Assembly (NCBI GenBank): GCA_002338715.1
Contig: DDIR01000045.1
Coordinates: 1-23,880 of the forward strand
Reading direction: 5' to 3'
DNA from: Phycisphaerales bacterium UBA1845
Lineage (GTDB): Bacteria > Planctomycetota > Phycisphaerae > UBA1845
DNA: 23,880 bases
The first letter of the stretch is position 1; each line of letters begins with the position of its first letter. Shown piece after piece: positions 6,568 to 14,761 of the stretch. The notes under the pieces were generated by a model. The model did no database searches. It saw only the letters and a list, made by a program, of their open reading frames with translations, and was not told the origin of the DNA. A program made the position numbers and the translations under genes.

Positions 6568-7779
6568 ATGCTTGCTCCTGACTCGTTGGTCGTGCATGCC
6601 GGAATTGGGGAAAACGAGTACTTGGCCGTCGTTCCACCGATTTACCAAACGTCGACATTTGCGTTCGATTGCGCCGAGCAGGGGGCTGATCTGTTTGCCG
6701 GTAAGCGCGACGGTTACATCTATTCGCGCATGGGCAATCCAACCGTGCGCGCTCTGGAAGATGCCGTCGCGGCGCTTGAGGGCGGACACGCGGGACTTGC
6801 CTGCGGAAGTGGAATGGCGGCAGTGCACACGGCGCTGGCGACGCTCCTAAGCGCCGGTGACCACGTCATCTGCTCGGAGTCCGTCTACGGACCGACCTGC
6901 ACCCTGCTCGAAACGGTTCTGTCGCGATTTGGGATCGAGTCAACGATTGTCGATTCGTCCGACCTCAATGCGGTTCAGGACGCATTTCGCCCGAACACGA
7001 CGGTGGTCTACATCGAAACCCCGGGCAATCCGACCTTGGCGATTTGCGATCTCGAACCGCTCTGCAAGATGGCCCACGAACGCGGTGCGAAGGTGATCGT
7101 CGACAACACATTCATGACCCCGATTCTCCAGCAGCCGTTTCGCTGGGGCGCCGATGTCGTCGTCCACAGCCTGACCAAATTCCTTAACGGTCACGCCGAT
7201 GTGGTTGGCGGAATGGTGGTGGTCAAGGATGAAGATCAATATTCGTTGTTCCGCAAGTCGCTCAATCACCTGGGCGGTGTGCTTGGGCCTTTTGATTCCT
7301 TCCTTGTTCATCGCGGCATCAAGACGCTGTCACTTCGGATGCAGCGCCATTGCGAAAGCGCTTTGAAAGTGGCGACCTATCTGGAGCAGCACCCGTCCGT
7401 TGAGTGGGTTCGCTATCCCGGGCTTGAAAGTCATCCGCAGCATGAAGTAGCCGAACGGCAGATGGCTGGCGGCGGTGGGGTGATCAGCTTTGAGCTTGCG
7501 GGTGGAATCGAAGCCGGGCGGGCGATGATGAACGCGGTTCGACTTTGCGGTTTGGCGGTCAGCCTCGGCGGTGTGGAGTCGCTCATTCAGCACCCAGCCA
7601 GCATGACCCACGCGATCATGGGGGCTGAAGCCCGCCACCGGGCGCACATCACCGACGGTCTGGTGCGCGTATCGGTCGGTATCGAAAACCCCAATGACAT
7701 CATCCACGATCTGGACCAGGCCATTGCCCAGTCGAATTCCATGTCCAACACTGCAAATGCAGGAGAAATTCACGCTTAA
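6568..7779 (+). CDS. Cys/Met-metabolism PLP-dependent lyase (methionine or cystathionine gamma-lyase type)
   Basis: This 403-residue fold-type I PLP enzyme has the family's usual length. Early motifs are SLVVHAG, PPIYQTSTFAF and YSRMGNPTVRALEDAVAALEGG. The PLP lysine is Lys204 in HSLTKFLNGHADVVGG, and the C-terminus carries SLGGVESLIQHPASMTH. Family members cleave methionine, cystathionine or homocysteine, or use O-acylhomoserine. In methionine gamma-lyases a Cys commonly follows the active-site Tyr-Gly pair; here the segment reads SVYGPTCTL with Pro at that position, so the exact reaction is open. I chose ATG 6568 because GGAAGG at 6555-6560 is correctly spaced for it. A GTG at 6553 would place that site inside the gene. 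The malic enzyme gene follows after 12 bp, suggesting co-transcription. Confidence 0.88.
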   Translation: MLAPDSLVVHAGIGENEYLAVVPPIYQTSTFAFDCAEQGADLFAGKRDGYIYSRMGNPTVRALEDAVAALEGGHAGLACGSGMAAVHTALATLLSAGDHVICSESVYGPTCTLLETVLSRFGIESTIVDSSDLNAVQDAFRPNTTVVYIETPGNPTLAICDLEPLCKMAHERGAKVIVDNTFMTPILQQPFRWGADVVVHSLTKFLNGHADVVGGMVVVKDEDQYSLFRKSLNHLGGVLGPFDSFLVHRGIKTLSLRMQRHCESALKVATYLEQHPSVEWVRYPGLESHPQHEVAERQMAGGGGVISFELAGGIEAGRAMMNAVRLCGLAVSLGGVESLIQHPASMTHAIMGAEARHRAHITDGLVRVSVGIENPNDIIHDLDQAIAQSNSMSNTANAGEIHA

Positions 7780-7791
7780 CGTTGGTGCTCC

Positions 7792-9501
7792 ATGAAAAAC
7801 TTGATTAGCGATTCACTCGCCGGGGATCGAGTCATCAACACCCGCAAGTCGGGTATTTGGCTCCTCCATAACCCTTCCACAAACCAGGGCTTGGCATTTG
7901 GCCGCGAGCAGCGCGACGAATTGCACGTTCGAGGCATGCTTCCCCACGCGGTCAGCACGATCGACGATCAAGTCAAACTGGTCCTCGCGCAACTGCGGGC
8001 GAAAAATTCCAACCTCGAAAAGTACATTCACCTCGCCAGCCTCCAGGATCGCAACGAAGTCCTGTTCTACCGCGTGCTGGTGGAAAACCTTTCCGAATTG
8101 ATGCCCATCGTCTACACGCCGACGGTCGGTGAAGCCTGCCAGAAGTTCTCGCACATCGTGCGCTCGCCGCGTGGTATCTGGTTGACGCCCGATGATGTTG
8201 ACGACATGCCATCCGTCCTGCGCAACGCCCCATTTCAAGATATTCGCCTCATTGTTGTGACGGACAACGAGCGCATCTTGGGCTTGGGCGATCAGGGTTG
8301 CGGCGGCATGGGCATTCCGGTGGGTAAGCTCGCGCTCTATACGGGAGGGGCGGGGATTCACCCGTCCAAATGCCTGCCGATCAGTCTCGACGTGGGCACG
8401 AACAACCCCAACCTGTTGGACGATCCGCTCTATCTGGGCTATCCGCATCGACGTTTACAGGGGCGCGACTATGACGATTTCATTGAATCGTTCGTGCATG
8501 CGGTGAAAGAGGTTTTCCCGCGTGCGATCATTCAGTGGGAAGACTTCCAGCGCGACCGTGCGTTTGCACTGCTCGAAGCGTATCGCATGCGAACGCCTTG
8601 CTTTAACGATGACATTCAAGGGACGGCTGCGGTGACGGCCGCAGGCGTGCTCGCGGCGCTGCGCAAGACCGGTCAAACGATGGCCGAACAGCGCATGTTG
8701 TTTATCGGTGCGGGTGAAGCGTGCACCGGTATTGTGCGGTTGTGCAGTTTGCTCATGAGGCAGGACGGCGCATCCGAAGACACGATCCGCCGATCGATGA
8801 TGGCGTTTGACTCGCGCGGGTTGCTGCACGATGGACGCCAACGCCTCGACAAGTACAAAGCCGAGTTGGCCGTCTCAAAGAAGGTTCTCGATGAATTGAA
8901 GCTCGATGCGAGCAAGGAGCTTACACCGCTCGATGTCATTTCCGCATTCAAGCCAACGGTGCTGATCGGTGCGACGGCTCAACCCGGTTTGTTTACCGAA
9001 GAGATGCTTCGCGAAATGAGCAAGCACGTCGAGCAGCCGCTGATCATGCCGCTCAGCAACCCCAACAGCAAATCGGAATGTTCGCCATCAGAGGCCATCC
9101 GCTGGACCGAAGGGCGGGCGATTGTCGCAACGGGCAGCCCATTCCCCGATGTCGAGTACGAAGGAAAGCATCACATCATCGGGCAGGCCAACAACGTGTT
9201 CATTTTCCCGGGTCTGGGCCTTGGAGCGGCTGTCTCCGAAACAACGCAAATCACGGATGAGATGTTCGCGATCGCGGCGAGGACGTTGGCCAACATCGTC
9301 AAGCCCGAGCGGTTGGAATCCGGTGCGATCTATCCTTGCCAGAATGACTTGCGGGTCGTGAGTCAGAAGATTGCGTGCGAGGTGGTCAAGTACGCAGCCG
9401 CCAACAACCTGGGCCGCCACATTTCACCGGAAGACACCGAGGAAGCAGTCCGGCAGGCATCGTGGTATCCCAATTACGTGCCGGTGCATCGAAAGCTGTG
9501 A
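7792..9501 (+). CDS. NAD(P)-dependent malic enzyme (oxaloacetate-decarboxylating malate dehydrogenase)
   Basis: This 569-residue enzyme belongs to the long malic enzyme family (MaeA/SfcA and mitochondrial type) and makes pyruvate, CO2 and NAD(P)H from malate. Catalytic residues are visible: Tyr108 in MPIVYTPTVGEACQ, Lys179 in GMGIPVGKLALYTG, metal ligands Glu250 and Asp251 in IQWEDFQRD and Asp274 in CFNDDIQGTAAVT. The nucleotide motif is FIGAGEACTGIVRL. Length matches the long family, and sequence is conserved to the end. NAD versus NADP preference cannot be decided by eye. It starts 12 bp after the lyase with no clear Shine-Dalgarno, so translation may depend on coupling. The nearby NfnAB pair suggests a shared theme of NADPH supply, which is inference. 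Confidence 0.93.
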   Translation: MKNLISDSLAGDRVINTRKSGIWLLHNPSTNQGLAFGREQRDELHVRGMLPHAVSTIDDQVKLVLAQLRAKNSNLEKYIHLASLQDRNEVLFYRVLVENLSELMPIVYTPTVGEACQKFSHIVRSPRGIWLTPDDVDDMPSVLRNAPFQDIRLIVVTDNERILGLGDQGCGGMGIPVGKLALYTGGAGIHPSKCLPISLDVGTNNPNLLDDPLYLGYPHRRLQGRDYDDFIESFVHAVKEVFPRAIIQWEDFQRDRAFALLEAYRMRTPCFNDDIQGTAAVTAAGVLAALRKTGQTMAEQRMLFIGAGEACTGIVRLCSLLMRQDGASEDTIRRSMMAFDSRGLLHDGRQRLDKYKAELAVSKKVLDELKLDASKELTPLDVISAFKPTVLIGATAQPGLFTEEMLREMSKHVEQPLIMPLSNPNSKSECSPSEAIRWTEGRAIVATGSPFPDVEYEGKHHIIGQANNVFIFPGLGLGAAVSETTQITDEMFAIAARTLANIVKPERLESGAIYPCQNDLRVVSQKIACEVVKYAAANNLGRHISPEDTEEAVRQASWYPNYVPVHRKL

Positions 9502-9658
9502 CACTTGCCCCAAGGCGGTAACGTTGGCGGCGATTTTCTGCGAAGCGCCACGGCTTCGATTGCGCTTCGGAAATTGGACCGAGGTTTCTGGTAGTCCAGT
9601 GTCTACGCAGGACTTTCGGTTAACAGAATATGTGCAGCAATCGGTGTCGATTCTGAAT

Positions 9659-10309
9659 ATGGGCAAAGTGCCTGCGCCTCACGACAAACCATCGATGAAT
9701 ACGCCCCATGAACACGAACTCAACGAACTGATCAGTCGCGCGCAAGGTCGCGATGAGGATGCGCTGAACAAGTTGTTCGATGTATACTCACAGCGGTTGC
9801 TGGCGTCAGTGCGGTCTGAGTTGGGCGATCGGTTGCGACAGCGGCTTGAGTCGCAGGACGTTATGCAACAGGTATACGTCGACGCGCTGGACAACATTCA
9901 GAAGTTCGTGGATCGCGGCCAGGATAGCTTCTTCGCCTGGCTGCGGCGTATCGCGGTTAATCGAATCTGCGATGCCGATCGCAAGGCGTTTCAAACCGTC
10001 AAACGCGGCAAAGAAGTCCGGGCAGCCGACGTCGCTGGGGACGAATCCATGATGGGCCTGCTCGACGTTCTGACCGCCGACATCACCAGCCCCAGCCTGG
10101 CCGTCGATCGCCAGGATCGGATCCGACTGCTCACCAAAGCCCTAGACGAATTGGGTGATGATCAGCGAGAAGTGATCACTTTACGCTACCTAAATCAGTT
10201 GAATGTTACCGAGACAGCCGCGAAAATGGATCGCTCCGAGCGCGCTGTACGCAGTCTTTGCGTGCGTGCGTTGATCCGGCTTCGGGAGCTGCTCGGTGAT
10301 GCCATCTGA
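9659..10309 (+). CDS. ECF-type RNA polymerase sigma factor
   Basis: This 216-residue sigma-70 family protein has region 2 in the first half (ELISRAQGRDEDALNKLFDVY, then SQDVMQQVYVDALDNI and FFAWLRRIAVNRICDADR). Region 4 is at the end (DELGDDQREVITLRYLNQ, then TETAAKMDRSERAVRSLCVRAL). The layout and the following Ser/Thr kinase are typical of planctomycete ECF groups. The frame is open far upstream into the end of the malic enzyme gene, but that part is not sigma-like. ATG 9659 and ATG 9695 are both possible starts, neither with a good Shine-Dalgarno; I take 9659 with caution. The gene overlaps the kinase gene by 14 bp, so the two are almost certainly one unit. No anti-sigma gene is visible; the kinase may take that role. 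Confidence 0.88.
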   Translation: MGKVPAPHDKPSMNTPHEHELNELISRAQGRDEDALNKLFDVYSQRLLASVRSELGDRLRQRLESQDVMQQVYVDALDNIQKFVDRGQDSFFAWLRRIAVNRICDADRKAFQTVKRGKEVRAADVAGDESMMGLLDVLTADITSPSLAVDRQDRIRLLTKALDELGDDQREVITLRYLNQLNVTETAAKMDRSERAVRSLCVRALIRLRELLGDAI

Positions 10310-12929
10310 CCATGCCCAATCCGACCACACCCAAACCAACAGGGGTGATGCAGGGGATTCACTGCCACCCACGCAGGCGTTGATCGAAACAGTCCTCGAC
10401 GAATACCTGGAAGAGTTGGCGGCTGGTCTCCATCCCGATCAAGAATCGTACATTCGCAAGAATCCTGAGTTGGCCGACGCGCTTCGCGGTGTGTTCAAGA
10501 CGCTGGACTTTGTTGAGGCGACGAGCACGACGCTTCGCGCCGGACAGCTTGGGCATGGTTCGCGCCTCGGTGAGTTTCGAATCATTCGAGAAGTGGCGCG
10601 CGGGGGGATGGGTGTGGTGTACGAAGCTGTGCAGACGCCGCTCAATCGGCGGGTTGCGCTGAAGGTCTTGCCCGCCGCCGCGATTCTCTCTCCTACGGCG
10701 GCTGAACGATTTGCACGCGAGGCGGCGACGACCGGTCAGTTGCATCACACCAACATTGTACCGGTGTACGCGGTGGGTGAGGCGGACGGCGTACATTACT
10801 ACGCGATGCAATTCATCGAAGGTCAATCGCTCGCGGGGCATCTCAAGACCATCAAGGAAAATCCGCAATCGCTCGATCGCAGCTACTACCGCCGCGTTGC
10901 GCGGTGGGGTATGCAAATCGCGGAAGCCCTCGCGCACGCCCATAGCCAAGGCATCGTTCATCGCGATATCAAACCGTCGAACCTTTTGCTCGATGAACGC
11001 GATGACGTGTGGATCAGCGACTTTGGACTCGCCCGCGTGGATTCAATGGCCAGTCTGACGTTGTCCGGTGACATCGTCGGAACCACGCGCTACATGTCGC
11101 CCGAGCAGGCGCGCGGTGAGGGGCGCGTGGACGGTCGCTCTGATATTTACTCGCTGGGCGTCACCCTCTATGAACTGCTTGCACTTGTTCCTGCGTTTGA
11201 CGGTGCGTCTCGCGATGAGGTCTTAAGTCGGATCGCGTCAACTGATCCGCCGCGCTTGCGGAAGACCAATGCGGCGATTGCCCGCGACCTGGAGACCATC
11301 GTCGGAAAATGCATGGAGCGAGAGTTGGAGAGTCGCTACGCCAGTGGGGAACAAGTTGCCAACGACCTGCGCCGGTTTCTCGATGGGGCGCCCATCCGCG
11401 CTCGGCGCACGCCGTTGATCGTCTGCGCGGGGCGATACGTTCGAAAGCACCGTGTCCATGCAGCCGGCGTAGCACTTGCGCTCACACTGACTGTGGCGAC
11501 GGTACTGCTCATACGCCAGGTGCGACGGGTCGAGGGTGACCGCCTGTTGGAGCAGGGGTATGCGGCAGTATTGTTTGACCGGGATTTCGAACGGGGCGAA
11601 TCGTTGCTCGATGACGCCGAGTCGCGAGGAGTCGACGACGCAAGACTCTGGATTTATCGCAGCTTGATTCCGTTGCTCGACAACGAACCGAATCAAGCGA
11701 TTCCATTTCTTGAGTCCGCGCTGAGACACGACCCGCAATCGGTGGAGGCGACGCTTGGGATGGGGCTTGCGTATGCAGCCAACGGTGATTTCTTCAACGC
11801 CCAGCGCAAACTCGCCGCAGTCGAACCTGACCAAATTAAGACGGCGTTGGGGTGGTACCTGCGAGGACTGGCGTTGAGCAAGACGACCCGCACCGAGGCG
11901 ATCGATGCGTACAATCGCGCCATCGAAGTGCGGACGGACTTCACGCCTGCGATCGAGGCGCGGGCCCATTATCGCGGTATTCGTCTGCTCACCGAATCGG
12001 CGAGCGATCAGTTGGACCCGATGCTCGACGATCTGGATGCATTGGTCGTGTTTCGTCCGAACGATGCGATGGCATTCTGTGCGCGGGGAAGCGGTTGGTT
12101 GATCGCGGCTGCCCATGCCAAACGCACGCCGTCGCTGCATGAACGTGCGGATCAATGGCTGGCGAATTCCGCCGTTGATTACGACAAAGCGCTCGATCTC
12201 GCGCCGTCGAATTTGGCACTTGTGTTGGTTCGGCAGGGCGTTCATGCGCGTTATACCGGTGACTTTGACAGTGCCGCGACGGCATTCGAAAAGGCCATTG
12301 CCGCGGACGGGGCGGCGGGCCGAACCCCACATCCGTATCGGATTCATGAACTGGCGACGGCACGCTACGCGCTGGGAGAATTCGACTCAGGTTTGCGACT
12401 GATCGAACCGGCTTGCAAGTCGTCGCCCGGGTATTGTCCGTTGGTATTGCAGCAGGCGTTGCTCCTTGCGGAAGTCGGGCGACTTTCCGAAGCGCGCTCG
12501 GTGGCAGCGGTTTCGATTGAGCGTCAAGCCGCCAACGCCAACGGTTTGTTTCTTTCCACGGTGATTGCCGAATTGTTGGGCGAGCGCGAGTCGGCCCGTC
12601 ATGGCATTGAGCAGTTTGCCGAATCGGCGCGGCTGGAGAATGGGTCGGCCTCTAGCGATGCGCCGCCCGAATTGGCATTGGCGTTTCTGAATCGGGACAT
12701 CGATGCGAGCACTCTACGTGCTTCGGTTGGTGATGCTCCAGGGCGGCGCTGCGAAGTGATGTTTCTAATCGCGATTCGGGCGTTGGCTGACGGGGATCGT
12801 TCGGCTGGCCGCGATGCGCTGTTCGAATGCGTCGATACCGGCGTATTTGTTTTCGCCGAATACCGATTCGCCCAGATGATGCTGGCCCGAATGGACGCTC
12901 AGCCGGACTGGCCTGCGTGGAATCACTGA
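10296..12929 (+). CDS. Hanks-type Ser/Thr protein kinase with transmembrane segment and TPR-like repeats
   Basis: The protein has 877 residues counted from the GTG at 10296; ATG 10299 is an equally good start. GGGAG at 10284-10288 serves both. Residues 1-90 form a helical N-terminal region. The kinase domain spans about 91-365 and holds the glycine loop EVARGGMGVVYEA, Lys123 in VALKV, Asp224 in VHRDIKPSN, Asp242 in SDFGLA, and GTTRYMSPEQARGEG. All catalytic residues are present, so it should be active. A single hydrophobic segment at about 388-406 follows basic residues, placing the kinase in the cytoplasm and the C-terminal part outside. Residues 420-870 are helical repeats with TPR-like spacing (EATLGMGLAYAANGDFFNAQ, FDSAATAFEKAI), a likely protein-binding sensor. 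It overlaps the sigma factor gene, implying it controls that sigma factor. Confidence 0.92.
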   Translation: MMPSDHAQSDHTQTNRGDAGDSLPPTQALIETVLDEYLEELAAGLHPDQESYIRKNPELADALRGVFKTLDFVEATSTTLRAGQLGHGSRLGEFRIIREVARGGMGVVYEAVQTPLNRRVALKVLPAAAILSPTAAERFAREAATTGQLHHTNIVPVYAVGEADGVHYYAMQFIEGQSLAGHLKTIKENPQSLDRSYYRRVARWGMQIAEALAHAHSQGIVHRDIKPSNLLLDERDDVWISDFGLARVDSMASLTLSGDIVGTTRYMSPEQARGEGRVDGRSDIYSLGVTLYELLALVPAFDGASRDEVLSRIASTDPPRLRKTNAAIARDLETIVGKCMERELESRYASGEQVANDLRRFLDGAPIRARRTPLIVCAGRYVRKHRVHAAGVALALTLTVATVLLIRQVRRVEGDRLLEQGYAAVLFDRDFERGESLLDDAESRGVDDARLWIYRSLIPLLDNEPNQAIPFLESALRHDPQSVEATLGMGLAYAANGDFFNAQRKLAAVEPDQIKTALGWYLRGLALSKTTRTEAIDAYNRAIEVRTDFTPAIEARAHYRGIRLLTESASDQLDPMLDDLDALVVFRPNDAMAFCARGSGWLIAAAHAKRTPSLHERADQWLANSAVDYDKALDLAPSNLALVLVRQGVHARYTGDFDSAATAFEKAIAADGAAGRTPHPYRIHELATARYALGEFDSGLRLIEPACKSSPGYCPLVLQQALLLAEVGRLSEARSVAAVSIERQAANANGLFLSTVIAELLGERESARHGIEQFAESARLENGSASSDAPPELALAFLNRDIDASTLRASVGDAPGRRCEVMFLIAIRALADGDRSAGRDALFECVDTGVFVFAEYRFAQMMLARMDAQPDWPAWNH

Positions 12930-12956
12930 TTCTAGCCCAATCCCCGCCCTCAAGCC

Positions 12957-12977
12957 CGCCGCAACCCGGCGATTTTC
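12957..12977 (+). terminator. Weak terminator-like hairpin after the kinase gene
   Basis: A CGCCG/CGGCG stem with a 5-base loop is followed by ATTTTC, and a longer T-rich tract lies about 20 bases on. The stem is only 5 bp, so this is a weak candidate. Confidence 0.3.
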
Positions 12978-13121
12978 AACGCGAATCGATTTTCTTCTGA
13001 TTTTTTTACGCCATGCGAAGCGCGGTTGGTCTTTCCCCGCTTGAGTATTGGCGAGATATGGCGGAATGATGGAAACGCGGCTCGCCGAGGACAAGCGAAC
13101 TCGAACACGAGGAGACATACG

Positions 13122-13313
13122 ATGAACGCCCTTCGCAAATCTTTGATGATCACGCTGGTCACCGCGGGGTGCTGCCTGACCTTTTCGACCGGATGCGACT
13201 ATGTGGACTACGTGATGCCCGGCGACTTCTTGACGCCCAACGTCGAGCCGATGGACTTCTCGCCGTACGGATACGATTACGACATGTACGACATCTTCAC
13301 CGAGGACATTTGA
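13122..13313 (+). CDS. Small Asp/Tyr-rich exported protein, possible lipoprotein (63 aa)
   Basis: The 63-residue product has a basic start (MNALRKS), a hydrophobic core (LMITLVTAGCCLTF) and STGC ending at Cys25. That fits a lipoprotein signal peptide, although the residue three before the Cys is Ser rather than the usual Leu. The mature part is only about 39 residues and is strikingly rich in Asp, Tyr and Met, with DYVDYVMPGDF and a YGYDYDMYDIF run, and has no Lys or Arg. I recognise no family. The start is supported by GAGGAGA at 13109-13115. The same-strand frame opens upstream at 13026, but that part is not protein-like. A terminator follows immediately, so it is probably its own short transcript between kinase and peptidase genes. 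It could be a surface or spore-coat-like peptide; this is speculation. Confidence 0.7.
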   Translation: MNALRKSLMITLVTAGCCLTFSTGCDYVDYVMPGDFLTPNVEPMDFSPYGYDYDMYDIFTEDI

Positions 13314-13334
13314 GCAAGACTCTTGTAACCACCC

Positions 13335-13375
13335 GCCCCGGAAGATTTACCCACTTCCGGGGCATCTCCCCTTTT
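13335..13375 (+). terminator. Rho-independent-like terminator after the small lipoprotein gene
   Basis: A perfect 10-bp stem GCCCCGGAAG (13335-13344) pairs with CTTCCGGGGC (13354-13363) around a 9-base loop. CCCCTTTT follows within 12 bases. It lies 21 bases after the stop codon. The T-run is short and offset, so termination may be partial. Confidence 0.6.
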
Positions 13376-13409
13376 ACGAATGACGCTGGCAGGAAGGAAG
13401 TGTGACATC

Positions 13410-14666
13410 ATGTGGCATGATCGCGGATTCAAGTGGTGTATTGCGTTGGTGGCGATGACCCTTGCCGCTCAATTTGGTTGCAACGTGAACATTCCGGCGC
13501 TTGATTCACTGATCGACGGGCTCGATCTTGATTTCGATTCGCAAGATCCGTCCGGCGAAGATGAACCGGACTGGACAGACACGTTTCCAGACGATGGTCT
13601 CCCAGGCGATGATTTTCCAGACGACGGTTTTCCAGACGACGGTTTCCTGGACGATGACTTTTTCCCAGATGACGACTTCTCGGATGACGGCGCACAAGAC
13701 GGCGGTTCGGAATCGACAACCGGCGCACAGGTTTTATTTGACGAACTTTGGCGCACATTCGACGAGAACTATTCCTACTTCGAATACAAAGGGATCGACT
13801 GGGATGACGTCCGCACGCGCTATCGTCCCCGGTTTGCATCAGACCTGTCCGACGATGAATTCGTCGATGGGCTCATCGAGATGCTGGGTGAGCTGTCGGA
13901 CTTTCACGTGGAGATCATGCACCCGGACGGAACGTGGTATGGGACCGACATGCAGGAAGTCGAATTGAACTACACATCGACGCCGCGCAATCGCTACACG
14001 CTTGACGACAACGGATATCAAACCCTCGGCGACGGGGTTATCCATCATGCGTGGTTCCAGGAGTCTATCGCGTACATCCGCGTAGACACGTTCGGGACGG
14101 GCGCGTTCGACAACATCAGCGATGAGGACATCGAGAATCTGTTTGCCGCCTATGCCGATGCCGACGGGATCATCTTCGACGTGCGACCCAACAATGGCGG
14201 CAATGAAGACATCGCGATGAAGTTCGCATCGCACTTTACCGCCGACGAGGTGATCTACGGATACACCGAGACGCGCGACGGACCCGCCCACGATGACTTC
14301 GGTCCATTGAACGAGAAGTCGCTTGTGCCCACGCAGCAGAATCGCTTCGATGGTCCGGTGGCTTGTCTCATCGGTCAGCGCTGCCTGAGTTCGGCTGAAT
14401 GGTTCACGCTGATGATGCGGGCGTGCCCGAATGTGACGCTGGTTGGCGACACGACGCGCGGCGGATCGGGCTTTCCGCGTGAGTTTGAATTGGCCAATGG
14501 CGTGCGATACACCGTGCCGCGCTGGATCGCCTACACCGACGACTTCGAGGGAATCGAAGACTTCGGGATTGAACCTGACTCTTGGATTCCTGCGGACGAG
14601 AGCTTTGACGAATCCCATGACTACGTGGTCGAGTTCGCCTTGACGTTGTTGTTGCCAGGCGAATAG
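13410..14666 (+). CDS. S41-family (tricorn/C-terminal processing type) peptidase, exported, with acidic repeat linker
   Basis: This is a 418-residue exported protein. I chose ATG 13410 over 13380 because AGGAAGGAAG at 13391-13400 precedes it and a signal peptide then begins at once (FKWCIALVAMTLAAQFGC). The Cys at the end may be lipidated, but the lipobox is imperfect (QFGC). An acidic linker follows with repeats of the form FPDDG. A helical S41 N-terminal domain comes next (LFDELWRTFDENYSYFEYKG, then LSDDEFVDGLIEMLGELSDFHVEI). The C-terminal catalytic core contains IAYIRVDTFG, GIIFDVRPNNGGNEDIAM and the nucleophile region CLSSAEWFTLMM, then GDTTRGGSG. The Ser in LSSAE is the expected nucleophile. 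The substrate is unknown. It converges with the large minus-strand gene on a shared terminator. Confidence 0.85.
   Translation: MWHDRGFKWCIALVAMTLAAQFGCNVNIPALDSLIDGLDLDFDSQDPSGEDEPDWTDTFPDDGLPGDDFPDDGFPDDGFLDDDFFPDDDFSDDGAQDGGSESTTGAQVLFDELWRTFDENYSYFEYKGIDWDDVRTRYRPRFASDLSDDEFVDGLIEMLGELSDFHVEIMHPDGTWYGTDMQEVELNYTSTPRNRYTLDDNGYQTLGDGVIHHAWFQESIAYIRVDTFGTGAFDNISDEDIENLFAAYADADGIIFDVRPNNGGNEDIAMKFASHFTADEVIYGYTETRDGPAHDDFGPLNEKSLVPTQQNRFDGPVACLIGQRCLSSAEWFTLMMRACPNVTLVGDTTRGGSGFPREFELANGVRYTVPRWIAYTDDFEGIEDFGIEPDSWIPADESFDESHDYVVEFALTLLLPGE
13584..13691 (+). repeat. 15-base tandem repeat encoding an Asp-rich linker
   Basis: Seven imperfect 15-base units follow the pattern TTTCCAGACGAYGGT, each encoding roughly Phe-Pro-Asp-Asp-Gly. 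A 3-base insertion sits before the sixth unit. Two adjacent units (13614-13628 and 13629-13643) are identical, which suggests recent slippage or duplication. The product is an acidic, flexible linker between membrane anchor and peptidase domain and could bind calcium. Confidence 0.85.
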
Positions 14667-14695
14667 GTCTGGTGAGTTCGCACGGGGCAAGTCCA

Positions 14696-14733
14696 ATCAA
14701 AAAGGGCATGCAGCCCGGTTGAGCTGCATGCCC
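14696..14733 (-). terminator. Terminator of the large minus-strand gene (convergent region)
   Basis: An 11-bp perfect stem GGGCATGCAGC (14704-14714) pairs with GCTGCATGCCC (14723-14733) around an 8-base loop. Read on the minus strand, the stem is followed by TTTTTGATT, a good U-tract. It lies about 30 bases after the stop of the 1614-residue gene. On the plus strand no T-run follows, so it serves the S41 gene weakly at best. Confidence 0.85.
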
Positions 14734-14761
14734 CGCGTGTATTTACGGATCGAATAACTTG

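Noticed and set aside
9371..9658. N-terminal extension of the sigma factor frame into the malic enzyme gene
   Set aside because: The extension overlaps conserved malic enzyme sequence and is not sigma-like; the sigma domain begins after 9695.
11238..12347. Long minus-strand frame opposite the kinase TPR region (369 codons)
   Set aside because: Composition is Arg-rich and motif-free; the plus strand encodes a coherent kinase with repeats.
13584..13691. Short regular repeat considered as a CRISPR array
   Set aside because: Units are contiguous, 15 bases, in frame and encode a protein linker; there are no spacers.
13839..14696. Minus-strand frame of 285 codons opposite the S41 peptidase
   Set aside because: The plus strand has signal peptide, S41 motifs and a ribosome binding site; the antisense frame has none.
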